NCBI GenBank assembly: GCA_039025855.1
Contig: JBCCNL010000002.1
Span: 124,001 to 188,000, forward strand
Length of the DNA stretch: 64,000 nucleotides
Reading direction: 5' to 3'
Origin: JBCCOW01 sp039025855
GTDB taxonomy: Bacteria; Planctomycetota; Phycisphaerae; Phycisphaerales; Phycisphaeraceae
Shown one piece after another: positions 44,315 to 52,334 of the stretch. The notes beneath the pieces are model-generated. The model worked only from the letters and a program-made list of their open reading frames with translations, had not been told where the DNA came from and searched no databases. Made by a program: the position numbers and the translations under genes. Within the stretch, counting starts at the first letter, position 1. The number at the start of each line of letters is the position of its first letter.

Positions 44315-44342
44315 CGAGCCGTCCGTCAACGCGGACGGCTCG
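44315..44342 (+). terminator. Perfect 11-base-stem hairpin between beta-helix and fucosidase genes
   Basis: CGAGCCGTCCG, 6-base loop, CGGACGGCTCG. Very stable but not followed directly by a T-run, so it may be a processing or partial termination signal separating expression of the secreted protein from the cytoplasmic fucosidase. Confidence 0.5.
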
Positions 44343-44387
44343 ACTTACAAACGATCCGTTTTGACTCCGCCCACCGGACCTTTCGCC

Positions 44388-45773
44388 ATGAGCACCAACA
44401 GTTCGATCGCCCCCGTCGCTCACTCCACCTCATCCCAAGCACCCACCCCGCCCGACCGCCTCGCGTGGTTCCGCGACGCGCGTTACGGCTTGTTTATCCA
44501 CTGGGGCCCCTCGGCTGCGCTGGGTTTCGGTGAGCAGGGCATGCTCCGCGAGAGCATCAACCAGACCGACTATGAGCAACGGGCCTGCCAGTGGGACCCG
44601 CAGCACTTCGATGCAAGGCAGTGGGCGCGGATCGCGGTCGAGGGCGGGTTCCGCTACGCCGTGTTCACCGCCGTCCACCACGACGGCTACTGCAACTGGG
44701 ACACGCAGCTGACCGACTACAGCAGCGCTCGACAGGCGCCAAAGCGCGACTTCGTCCGCGAGTACGTCGAGGCCTTCCGCGACACCGGCCTCCGCGTCGG
44801 CCTCTACTTCTCGCTCGGCGACTTCCGCATCCCCGGCTACTGGTCCAACTCCACCGACGACCCGCCCGAATGGGTCGACTACCGCAACTACACCCACGGC
44901 CGACTCCGCGAGCTGCTCACGAACTACGGCCAGATCGACCTGGTCTGGTTCGACGGCGCCTGGCCCCACAACGCCCAAGCCTGGCAGAGCGATCGCCTGC
45001 TCGCCATGTGCCGGAAGCTCCAACCCAACATCATCACCAACAACCGGCTCGACTCCGAGTCGGTATATGGCACCGCCGAGGGCGCGATGGAGAACCCCGG
45101 CGAGTCCAACACGCTCGGCGACTTCGGCACCCCCGAACACCACACCACCCCCGATCCACACCGCCCTTGGGAGTCCTGCCAGGTCAGCACCTCCCGGCTC
45201 TGGGGCTTCGCGCCCGGCGAGCACTGGCGGCCGGCCTGGGACCTGCTCCGCAACCTCTGCACCTGCGCCACCCAACGCGGCAACCTCCTGCTCAACGTCG
45301 GGCCCGACGCCGACGGTCGCATCCCCCCACAGTTCATCCAACGCAGCCAAGCACTCGGCCAATGGCTCGAAATCAACGGCGAAGCCGTCTACGGCCAAGG
45401 CGGCGGTGACGTCACTGAGTTCCTCGCCCGTGGCTACCAGACCGTCCGCAACGACACCCTCTACCTCATCCTCTGCTATCAGACCGACCCGCCCGATGTC
45501 CGCGTCACCGGCTTTAAGACCCGCGTCACCGCCGCCCGGCTGCTCGGCTCCGACCGCCCGCTCACCGTCGAACAGGACCGCGACGTGCTCTGGGTCCGCA
45601 ACGTCCCCGCCGCCGACGAGCACGACCTGCCGCTGTTCCCCGTGATCGCCATGGAGTGCGACAGCCCACCCGAACCCACCGACCTCGCCCAGCAACGCAT
45701 CTGGTCCGGCGACCCCCTCCGCTACCGCCCCTGGGCTCAGGCACGCGGTAACACCCCCTTCGTCGGGCGGTGA
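44388..45773 (+). CDS. Alpha-L-fucosidase, GH29 family
   Basis: 461-residue GH29 enzyme. Landmarks: WFRDARYGLFIHWGPSAAL, AVFTAVHHDGYCNWDT, nucleophile motif IDLVWFDGAW with Asp at about 189, and GNLLLNVGPDADGRIP. ATG at 44388 follows the hairpin at 44315-44342. The first 20 residues are Ser/Thr/Pro-rich and not hydrophobic, so no export signal is seen. Only moderately similar to the GH29 at 20591; the pair may split different fucose linkages. Last gene of cassette 2. Confidence 0.93.
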   Translation: MSTNSSIAPVAHSTSSQAPTPPDRLAWFRDARYGLFIHWGPSAALGFGEQGMLRESINQTDYEQRACQWDPQHFDARQWARIAVEGGFRYAVFTAVHHDGYCNWDTQLTDYSSARQAPKRDFVREYVEAFRDTGLRVGLYFSLGDFRIPGYWSNSTDDPPEWVDYRNYTHGRLRELLTNYGQIDLVWFDGAWPHNAQAWQSDRLLAMCRKLQPNIITNNRLDSESVYGTAEGAMENPGESNTLGDFGTPEHHTTPDPHRPWESCQVSTSRLWGFAPGEHWRPAWDLLRNLCTCATQRGNLLLNVGPDADGRIPPQFIQRSQALGQWLEINGEAVYGQGGGDVTEFLARGYQTVRNDTLYLILCYQTDPPDVRVTGFKTRVTAARLLGSDRPLTVEQDRDVLWVRNVPAADEHDLPLFPVIAMECDSPPEPTDLAQQRIWSGDPLRYRPWAQARGNTPFVGR

Positions 45774-45836
45774 ATCAGACCAAGCACTCAAGAACTCACC
45801 AATGTGCGACGCCCGCCTCCGCGTATTGTTTCTGTA

Positions 45837-45975
45837 AGGATGCGGCCTTGAACCACGCCGCCGTCTCGCCACGAAAAGACTGCGATTGAACCGCAATACG
45901 GTGTGGCGATGCCGCGCCCAGAGGCGCGCACTCCCCGTTGCCCGCAATCTGCGCGCAGCAGGTCTTTTCGATCCT
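45837..45975 (+). ncRNA. Candidate structured RNA, class unknown
   Basis: Closing pair AGGAT (45837-45841)/ATCCT (45971-45975). Inside lies a small hairpin GCGGC (45842-45846)/GCCGC (45857-45861), and then a long rod: CGAAAAGAC-TGC (45872-45883) pairs with GCA-G-GTCTTTTCG (45958-45970, one bulge), GATTG (45884-45888) with CAATC (45945-45949), and CGCGCC/GGCGCG with loop CAGA at 45913-45928. An alternative helix TCGCCAC (45866-45872)/GTGGCGA (45903-45909) competes with the rod. No known class (6S, SRP, RNase P, tmRNA, common riboswitches) was recognised. Found by eye, not by covariation. Confidence 0.4.
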
Positions 45976-46110
45976 AGAGCCGCCGATCGATTAGCCCCTG
46001 AAAACACAAGGTCTACCCATACCTTCAAGTTTTTCTGCCGATGGCGTCTGGTTGGTTCCTGATTTGCACTTGTTCGTTGGTGGGAAAATTCTTGTAATGG
46101 ACGACGAGGT

Positions 46111-46150
46111 CCCAGCTCACAGCCTTGACCGGCTGAGTTGGGTTTTTTTT
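46111..46150 (+). terminator. Intrinsic terminator
   Basis: CCCAGCTC(AC)AGCC, loop TTGACC, GGCTGAGTTGGG, then eight Ts (46143-46150). It ends a plus-strand transcript, either the fucosidase mRNA tail or an RNA from 45.8 kb, and separates that unit from hemA. Confidence 0.85.
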
Positions 46151-46254
46151 ATGTGGTGCCAAACAGCTGTTGAACTGACCGCCCGGCCGCGCGGAGTTGG
46201 CGAAAGCCGCTCGACACTCGGCCGCTGCCGCATCGGTGAAAGGGGGCCGGGTTA

Positions 46255-47697
46255 ATGCGTGTGCTGCTGCTCGGGGTCAACTACCGGACCGCTTCCCTCT
46301 CGCTACGTGAATCGCTGGCGATCGGGCCGGACCGGCTCCCCCAGGTGCTCGCCGCTTTCCGGGAGCGCTTCCCCGACTCGGCCGAGTGCGTCCTGCTCTC
46401 GACCTGCAACCGGACGGAGATTTATGTGGCCCGGCCGACCCACGCCGAGCCGAGCGTCGAAGCCATGCGGGCCTTCCTCGCCGAACAGACCGGAGCCGAC
46501 GCCGACGAGTTGCGTGCCCTCACGATCCACCGCGAGCAGCACCCGGCCGTGCACCACCTGTTCCGGGTCACCGCCGGGCTCGACGCGATGGCGGTCGGTG
46601 AATCCCAGGTGCTCGGACAAGTCCGCCGGGCCTACAACGCCGCCCGGGACGCGGGGACCGCCGGCCCGTCGCTCCACCGCGTGTTCCAGTCCGCACTGCA
46701 AGAGGCCCGCAAAGCCCACCGACTCAGCGGCGCCGACAACCTCCGCCAATCGGTCAGCTCGGTTGCGGTCGCGTTTGCCGGCAACCTCTTCGAGTCCTTC
46801 CACGACAAGACCGTCGTCGGGCTCGGGGCTGGCGACGTCACCCGGGCCGCCCTCCGCCGCATGCAGGAACGCCGCCCCGGCAAGACCTGGGTCGTGAACC
46901 GCACCACTGAAACCGCCGCCAAGCTCGCGCAAGAACTGCAGCTCCACGAGGCCGGCGGCGGTGCCCGTCCCTGGCACGACCTGGACGAGGTCCTCGTCGA
47001 AGCAGACATCGTCCTCGCAGGCACCGCCTCGACCACTCCGGTCATCACCGCCGAGCGTTTTCACACCCTTATCAAGAAGCGTCGGAACCGCCCCCTGTTC
47101 CTCATCGACCTGGCCGTCCCCCGCGACGTCGAGCCGGAGGTCGGCACACTGCCAAACGTCTACCTGTTCAACCTCGACGACCTGAACACCGCGATGGCGG
47201 AGGCTCCCGAACACCGGGACCGCATCGACCACTGCGAAGCCCTGATCCGAGCCGCCGCCGAACGTTGCATGGGCGCCGCCCAGCAGCAGGACCTCGGTGT
47301 GCTGGTCCGTCAGCTCCGCGGCAAGCTCCTGGGGATCGCCGACGACGAGCGTGACCGCACCGTCCGCCGGATGCGGCATCTCCATGCCACCGAGCAGTAC
47401 GACCGCATCGAGTCGCTGCTCGATGAACACACCCACCGGTTGATCAACAAGCTGCTCCACACACCGCTGAGCCAGATGAATAGCCCCCGACGCCCGAACG
47501 TCAGTCCCGACGACACCACCGCTGCCCCCAACGGCGCATCGATGGGCTTCTATGCCGCTGCGCTCCGTCGGCTCTTCAACCTCCAGGACTTGCCCGCATC
47601 CACACCCGACCACACACCCAGTCAGTCCCCCGCCGATACCCCTAGTGCCGACAAGGCAACCGCCGAACACACAGCCGAAGCACTGACCGCCGCATGA
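46255..47697 (+). CDS. hemA: Glutamyl-tRNA reductase
   Basis: 480-residue GluTR, which reduces glutamyl-tRNA to glutamate-1-semialdehyde, the first committed step of tetrapyrrole synthesis by the C5 route. The catalytic cysteine is C51 in LLSTCNRTEIY; GLDAMAVGESQVLGQVRRAY and the NADPH-domain VVGLGAGDVT follow, and the C-terminal dimerisation helices end near residue 410. A Pro/Ser/Thr/Ala-rich tail of about 70 residues is longer than in well-known homologues. Its place ahead of a cytochrome cluster links haem supply to haem-protein production. Confidence 0.96.
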   Translation: MRVLLLGVNYRTASLSLRESLAIGPDRLPQVLAAFRERFPDSAECVLLSTCNRTEIYVARPTHAEPSVEAMRAFLAEQTGADADELRALTIHREQHPAVHHLFRVTAGLDAMAVGESQVLGQVRRAYNAARDAGTAGPSLHRVFQSALQEARKAHRLSGADNLRQSVSSVAVAFAGNLFESFHDKTVVGLGAGDVTRAALRRMQERRPGKTWVVNRTTETAAKLAQELQLHEAGGGARPWHDLDEVLVEADIVLAGTASTTPVITAERFHTLIKKRRNRPLFLIDLAVPRDVEPEVGTLPNVYLFNLDDLNTAMAEAPEHRDRIDHCEALIRAAAERCMGAAQQQDLGVLVRQLRGKLLGIADDERDRTVRRMRHLHATEQYDRIESLLDEHTHRLINKLLHTPLSQMNSPRRPNVSPDDTTAAPNGASMGFYAAALRRLFNLQDLPASTPDHTPSQSPADTPSADKATAEHTAEALTAA

Positions 47698-47765
47698 GCT
47701 TGCCACATACTCCGTAAGGGTTATACCAAGCTTTATATACCCACCCACGATCTACGGACCCCTAG

Positions 47766-47797
47766 AGAGCCGACCACAACCCACGCAACCCGGCTCT
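47766..47797 (+). promoter_or_regulatory. Inverted repeat upstream of the NAD(P)H-diheme fusion gene
   Basis: AGAGCCG, 18 bases, CGGCTCT in the 137-base gap after hemA. Could be an operator or a leader hairpin; no further evidence. Confidence 0.3.
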
Positions 47798-47834
47798 GCA
47801 TGAAGTACCCCCAGCAGAAGCGATTGATCCTGTC

Positions 47835-50039
47835 GTGACGGACAACCAGCCGAACGAATCCGACCGGGGGTTCGATGCGGGCATCCAGCCCAGTGGAGAT
47901 GTCCCTGCGCTCAACAGCCATGACACCACCACAGCAGTGCTCAGCCGCGGCATTGGTTCGTCCAATCAAGAATCAAACGGTCCATCGCTCGAGGGTGATA
48001 AAGTGCCCGACCAGCCCGAGATCCGCCGCAGCGGGCCCGTCGAGGAGCGCGTCGTGATTGTTGGCGGCGGGATGGTGGGTTACTGGTTCGCCAAGAGCCT
48101 CGCCGACCGGGACCCCGACGGCAGGTTCGGGATCACCGTCATAGGTGACGAACCCAGGCCCGCGTACGACCGGGTCAACCTGACCGACCTATTCACAGAT
48201 AAGACCGACTCTGATCTTTCACTCGCCGACGCGTCGTGGTACCACGAATCTGGCATCGAACTGGTTGTCGGACGACGGGTCGTCCAGATCGATCGGGATC
48301 ACCAAACCGTGCGGACCGACGACGAGCAGACCGTGCCGTACGACCGGCTGGTACTCGCGACGGGCTCACGGGCGTTCCTGCCCGCGCTGCCCGGGAACAA
48401 CCTGCCCGGCGTGTACGTGTACCGGACCGTCGAGGACGTCGCCGCGATCCAGAAGCAGGCGGCCAACGCCAAGCGGGCCGTGGTGATCGGCGGCGGCCTA
48501 CTCGGGCTCGAGGCCGCGCGGGCGGTCCACGCGATGGGCGTGGAGACCGTGGTGTGCGAACGCAGCGGCGGGCTTATGGCCCGGCAGCTCGACGCCGCCA
48601 GCGCCAACATCCTCAAGAACGAGGTGCAGGACCTGGGCATCGAAGTCCTGCTGATGCGCCGCGTGCACTCCATCCATCCCCGGGACGCTGCGCTCGTCGA
48701 GGCGGGCGAGGTCCTGCCGCTCCGGCTCGAATTCGAGGACAACAAGGCCCCGCTCGGTGCCGACCTGGTCATCTTCGCGACCGGCATCCGCTCCCGAGAT
48801 GAACTCGCCGCCGACGCCGGGCTCGAGGTTTCGGGCAGCAACCACGGCATCGTGGTCGACGACACGCTCACCACCTCCGACCCCAAGATCCACGCCATCG
48901 GCGAGTGCGTCCGGCACCGCGGGCTGGTCTACGGCCTGGTTGCCCCGGGCTACACCATGGCCGAGGTCCTCGCCGACCGCATGACCGGCAAGACGAAGCG
49001 CGTCTTCGAGGGCGGCGACCTGTCCTGCAGGCTCAAGCTGATGGGCGTCACCGTCGGCGTGTTCGGCGATTACGAAGCCGAGTGCCGGACGGTTTCCCGC
49101 CACCGCCCCGACTCCCGTCGGAGCCTGTTGATCCAGGGCAACCGGCTCGTCGGCGCGACCGTCCTCGGCGACTGGGACCAGATCGGTCAGCTCCAGGAAG
49201 CGGTCGACTCCAACGCCTTCATCAGTACACGGATGATCGACCGGTTCCTCAAGACCGGGAACCTTTGGGCCCCGCAGAAGGTAGGGCTGCCCGTGGCCCA
49301 ATGGCCGCAGCACCGGCTGCTGTGCAACTGCATGAAGCTGACGCGCGGCGAGCTCAGCGAAGCGATCGCCGCGGGTGCGGTGACCTGTCAGGCGCTACAG
49401 GACAAGACCGCGGCCGGCACCGTCTGTGGCTCGTGTGTGCCACTGTTGCAAGAACTCACCGGCAGCAAAGACGTCGGGTTCATCCACGCGATCCGCGGCA
49501 GTCGGACCGTGCTGGTCGCCTCGACCCTGGCTGTGCTGCTCGCGGTCGGCATCATCCTGGTCAAACCGATCCCCGTCCCCGCACTGTTTAGCGTCGAGGG
49601 CGGCTGGTACCAGTTCGAGAAGTGGTGGTTCGGCAAGGACGTCAAGATCATCACCGGCTTCACGCTGCTCGGCGTCGCAACGCTGGGGCTGGTCATCTCG
49701 CTCCGCAAACGCGTCAAGTGGCTCAAGAAGCTCGGGAGCTTTGGCTACTACCGGGCGTTCCACACCGCGATCGGCGTGCTCTGCCTGCTCGGGCTCATCG
49801 TGCACACGGGGATGCGGATGGGTGACAACCTCAACTTCGTGCTCATGTGCGTGTTCCTCGGGCTCAACCTGGTGGGCGCGCTCGCCGGGGTCACCGCAGC
49901 GATGGAGGCGCGTGGGAACGGGCCATGGGCGCTGCGGGCCCGACGCCTCCGGCCTGCGCTCACGTGGGCCCACCTGATCCTGTTCTGGCCGCTGCCCGTG
50001 CTCGTGGGCTTCCACATCGCGGTGGCCTACCTCTATTGA
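47835..50039 (+). CDS. NAD(P)H/FAD oxidoreductase fused to [2Fe-2S] BFD and diheme b membrane domain
   Basis: 734-residue fusion. Residues 70-370: NirB-type pyridine-nucleotide oxidoreductase, FAD loop VVIVGGGMVGYW and NAD loop VVIGGGLLGLEAA. Residues about 495-540: BFD-like [2Fe-2S] domain with C497, C499, C531 and C534 (LLCNCMKL, TVCGSC). Residues 555-734: five membrane helices. Helix 3 carries H643 and H657, helix 5 H712 and H726, each pair 14 apart, the pattern for two bis-histidine b haems. No sirohaem-binding nitrite reductase domain follows, so it is not NirB. Likely moves electrons from NAD(P)H across the membrane towards the multihaem cytochrome next door (inference). GTG at 47835; an alternative GTG at 48003 after GAGGG would drop 56 low-complexity residues. 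Confidence 0.85.
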   Translation: MTDNQPNESDRGFDAGIQPSGDVPALNSHDTTTAVLSRGIGSSNQESNGPSLEGDKVPDQPEIRRSGPVEERVVIVGGGMVGYWFAKSLADRDPDGRFGITVIGDEPRPAYDRVNLTDLFTDKTDSDLSLADASWYHESGIELVVGRRVVQIDRDHQTVRTDDEQTVPYDRLVLATGSRAFLPALPGNNLPGVYVYRTVEDVAAIQKQAANAKRAVVIGGGLLGLEAARAVHAMGVETVVCERSGGLMARQLDAASANILKNEVQDLGIEVLLMRRVHSIHPRDAALVEAGEVLPLRLEFEDNKAPLGADLVIFATGIRSRDELAADAGLEVSGSNHGIVVDDTLTTSDPKIHAIGECVRHRGLVYGLVAPGYTMAEVLADRMTGKTKRVFEGGDLSCRLKLMGVTVGVFGDYEAECRTVSRHRPDSRRSLLIQGNRLVGATVLGDWDQIGQLQEAVDSNAFISTRMIDRFLKTGNLWAPQKVGLPVAQWPQHRLLCNCMKLTRGELSEAIAAGAVTCQALQDKTAAGTVCGSCVPLLQELTGSKDVGFIHAIRGSRTVLVASTLAVLLAVGIILVKPIPVPALFSVEGGWYQFEKWWFGKDVKIITGFTLLGVATLGLVISLRKRVKWLKKLGSFGYYRAFHTAIGVLCLLGLIVHTGMRMGDNLNFVLMCVFLGLNLVGALAGVTAAMEARGNGPWALRARRLRPALTWAHLILFWPLPVLVGFHIAVAYLY

Positions 50040-50117
50040 TCTTGAACTGAAGACGACCGTGACAACCGGACCGACAACCCGACCCCCAAGCCACGCGACC
50101 CGCGGGGAGGCTGCGCG

Positions 50118-51548
50118 ATGAGCCTCTGGGCAGCATGGATCGCGTGGGCGGTGGTGGTCGGCGGGCTGACCGGCTACCTGTACCTCGCGCTGACCGGAGA
50201 GGATCAGACCCTGTTTCTGCCGGGCGAAACGACCGCGGGCCACTATCAGATCGAGCTCATGTGCACCGCCTGCCACGGCACAAACGAAGACGGCAGCGTC
50301 GGCGAGGTCCTGCAGTCGGCGTGCATCGACTGTCACCAGGAAGAGCTCGACCGCATCGGCGACTCACACCCGATCGCCAAGTTCGCCAAGTCGACCGACG
50401 CGGTAATGCTCGCACCGTTCGATGCGGAGTTCAGCTCGAAGATGGTCAAGACTTCGTTCTGTATCGCCTGCCACGTCGAACACGACCCCGAGGCGACCCG
50501 CCCGATGGGGGTGACCGAGCCCGAGAGCATGTGCATGTCCTGCCACTCGGACATCGCGGAGAACCGCGAGACCCACGTTGGGCTCGCGTTCACGACCTGC
50601 CTCACCGCCGGCTGCCACAACTTCCACGACAACGGCGCCCTCTCCGAATCGTTCCTCACCAAGCACATGCACGACCGGAACCATAAGCCCGAGGCCGAGG
50701 CGGTCCGGCCGCTTCGGAACTACAGCGACATCTACCGGCAGGACCAGGCCGACCGCGGCCGACCGGTTGTCGCGCTGACCCGCGCCGATATGGACGCGCC
50801 CCGTGACCGCACGTTCGACGAGAACGTCATCGCCGAGTGGGAGGCCACGGCACACGCACGCGTCGGCGTGAACTGCACCGACTGCCACAACCACAAAGAT
50901 GAGGAAACCGGCAAGATCGTCTGGCGGGACCAGGTGAATTACCAGTCCTGCCAGGAGTGCCACAAGGACGAGACCCACGGCTTCCTCAAGAGCCGGCACG
51001 GGATGCGCATCGACGCGGGGCTCGACCCGATGCGGCCCGAGTTGGCCCGGCTCGAGATGAAGGCCTCTTCCCACGGCCGGCTGATGAACTGCAACGCCTG
51101 CCACGGGGCCCACGGCTTCGACATCCAGCACGCCGCGACCGCGTCCTGCCTCGAGTGCCATGACGACGAGCACTCCCGCAATTTCGTGAACTCCACCCAC
51201 CACGAGCTCTGGCTCGACGAACTGACCGGCAAGGCCGCCGCCGGTACCGGCGTGAGCTGTGCGACCTGTCACCTGCCGCGGGTGCCGTCCGACGTGGCGG
51301 GCAACGACCGCGTCTACGTGAAGCACAACCAGAACGACTACCTCCGGCCTAATGAGAAGATGGTCCGCTCGGTCTGCATGAGCTGCCACGGCGTGCCGTT
51401 CGCGCTCGACGCGCTGGCGGACGAGGACCTGATCCTCGCCAACTTCGACGGCCCGCCCAAGGCCCCGCACTTCAACCCCTCGAGCTTCGACCTGATCACC
51501 CAGAAGCTCGAACGCCTCGAAGCCCGGGGACGGCGCGGCGATAACTGA
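50118..51548 (+). CDS. Membrane-anchored multihaem cytochrome c (11 haem sites)
   Basis: 476-residue cytochrome with an N-terminal membrane helix (AAWIAWAVVVGGLTGYLYLAL) and a periplasmic body. Ten CXXCH motifs are visible (CTACH, CIDCH, CIACH, CMSCH, CTDCH, CQECH, CNACH, CLECH, CATCH, CMSCH) plus one CX4CH (CLTAGCH), so up to eleven c haems. GGGGAGG lies upstream of the ATG. It starts 78 bases after the diheme fusion gene and probably accepts electrons from it. NapC/NrfH-like quinol dehydrogenases and octahaem reductases are related in style, but I could not match it to a characterised enzyme. Confidence 0.9.
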   Translation: MSLWAAWIAWAVVVGGLTGYLYLALTGEDQTLFLPGETTAGHYQIELMCTACHGTNEDGSVGEVLQSACIDCHQEELDRIGDSHPIAKFAKSTDAVMLAPFDAEFSSKMVKTSFCIACHVEHDPEATRPMGVTEPESMCMSCHSDIAENRETHVGLAFTTCLTAGCHNFHDNGALSESFLTKHMHDRNHKPEAEAVRPLRNYSDIYRQDQADRGRPVVALTRADMDAPRDRTFDENVIAEWEATAHARVGVNCTDCHNHKDEETGKIVWRDQVNYQSCQECHKDETHGFLKSRHGMRIDAGLDPMRPELARLEMKASSHGRLMNCNACHGAHGFDIQHAATASCLECHDDEHSRNFVNSTHHELWLDELTGKAAAGTGVSCATCHLPRVPSDVAGNDRVYVKHNQNDYLRPNEKMVRSVCMSCHGVPFALDALADEDLILANFDGPPKAPHFNPSSFDLITQKLERLEARGRRGDN

Positions 51549-51629
51549 ACCCCATGGACCTTGCACCCCCAAGCCTTTAAACCCTCCGGCCTGCTGTGAC
51601 CCGGAACCCTTAGAAAGGACACCGACCCC

Positions 51630-52283
51630 ATGAGACTCACATCCAAGCGATTCCAAGCACTCAGCGTTGCCGCCGTGCTCGGGACCGCGACCACCCTCGG
51701 CCTCGGCGGCTGTGGTGGCGGCGAATCACCCTCGGCCGACGCGGCCGGGGCGACCGAAGGCGGGCTCGAACCGCAGGTCGTCGCCGACATGCTCCACGCC
51801 GTCATGGCCGCAGACCGCAAGGTCTACGTCGCCAACGTCGTCAACCGCCTCACCAAGGTGCAAGACGTCCAGATCAAAGACCCGGACACCGGCGAGATGA
51901 AGAAGCTCGTCGGCTCCGAGGAATGGGACCAGACCTTCGGCACGCTACCCCTGCCCGCGCAGCAGTTCCGCTACGGCTCCGAAGAGGCCTTCAAGAAGAA
52001 CAACAACTTCGAGTACGGCCTCATCAGCTCCTGGTCCATCAACAAGAAGCACATGCCGAAATCTGACTTCGAGAAGGAAAAGATCAAGGCAATGGAAGAG
52101 ACCGGCAAGCCGCAGTACGGCACGGAAGAGGTCGGCGGCGAAACCTTCTTCGTCGCGATGTACCCCGACCGGGCCACCGCGAAGGCCTGTTGGGACTGTC
52201 ACAACAAGCACAAAGACTCGCCCCGGACCGACTTCAAGCAGGACGACGTCATGGGCGGCATCGTGATCCGCATCCCGGTGTAA
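51630..52283 (+). CDS. Tll0287-like (DUF3365) haem lipoprotein
   Basis: 217-residue lipoprotein. The leader ends in the lipobox LGLGGC; the mature part ends with the single haem motif CWDCHNKHKDSPRTDF and VMGGIVIRIPV, the signature end of the DUF3365/Tll0287-like family. That family binds haem in a PAS-like fold and is thought to sense or carry electrons. AAAGGA lies before the ATG. It is in line with the cytochromes on both sides, so probably a periplasmic accessory of the same chain. Confidence 0.9.
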   Translation: MRLTSKRFQALSVAAVLGTATTLGLGGCGGGESPSADAAGATEGGLEPQVVADMLHAVMAADRKVYVANVVNRLTKVQDVQIKDPDTGEMKKLVGSEEWDQTFGTLPLPAQQFRYGSEEAFKKNNNFEYGLISSWSINKKHMPKSDFEKEKIKAMEETGKPQYGTEEVGGETFFVAMYPDRATAKACWDCHNKHKDSPRTDFKQDDVMGGIVIRIPV

Positions 52284-52334
52284 CCCCCGAATCACTCCGG
52301 CTGCGACGGGTCAACGCCCGACGCAGCTTTTGCC

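Larger units (their letters stand above)
45774..46254. other. 481-base gene-free region before hemA
   Basis: No protein gene recognised on either strand; the long minus-strand frame here is a shadow running from the fucosidase. It contains the candidate structured RNA at 45837-45975, a small hairpin AAGGT-N8-ACCTT at 46008-46025, and an intrinsic terminator at 46111-46150. Confidence 0.7.

Noticed and set aside
44430..46028. 532-codon minus-strand frame across the fucosidase and the gap beyond
   Set aside because: Translation is low-complexity Val/Gly/Ala/Glu, the mirror of a GH29 gene; no domain seen.
45774..46254. 6S RNA, SRP RNA, RNase P RNA or tmRNA as identity of the structured region
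   Set aside because: None of the conserved cores of these RNAs could be found; kept only as an unknown candidate.
47835..50039. Annotation as nitrite reductase NirB
   Set aside because: The sirohaem/[4Fe-4S] reductase domains are absent and replaced by membrane helices.
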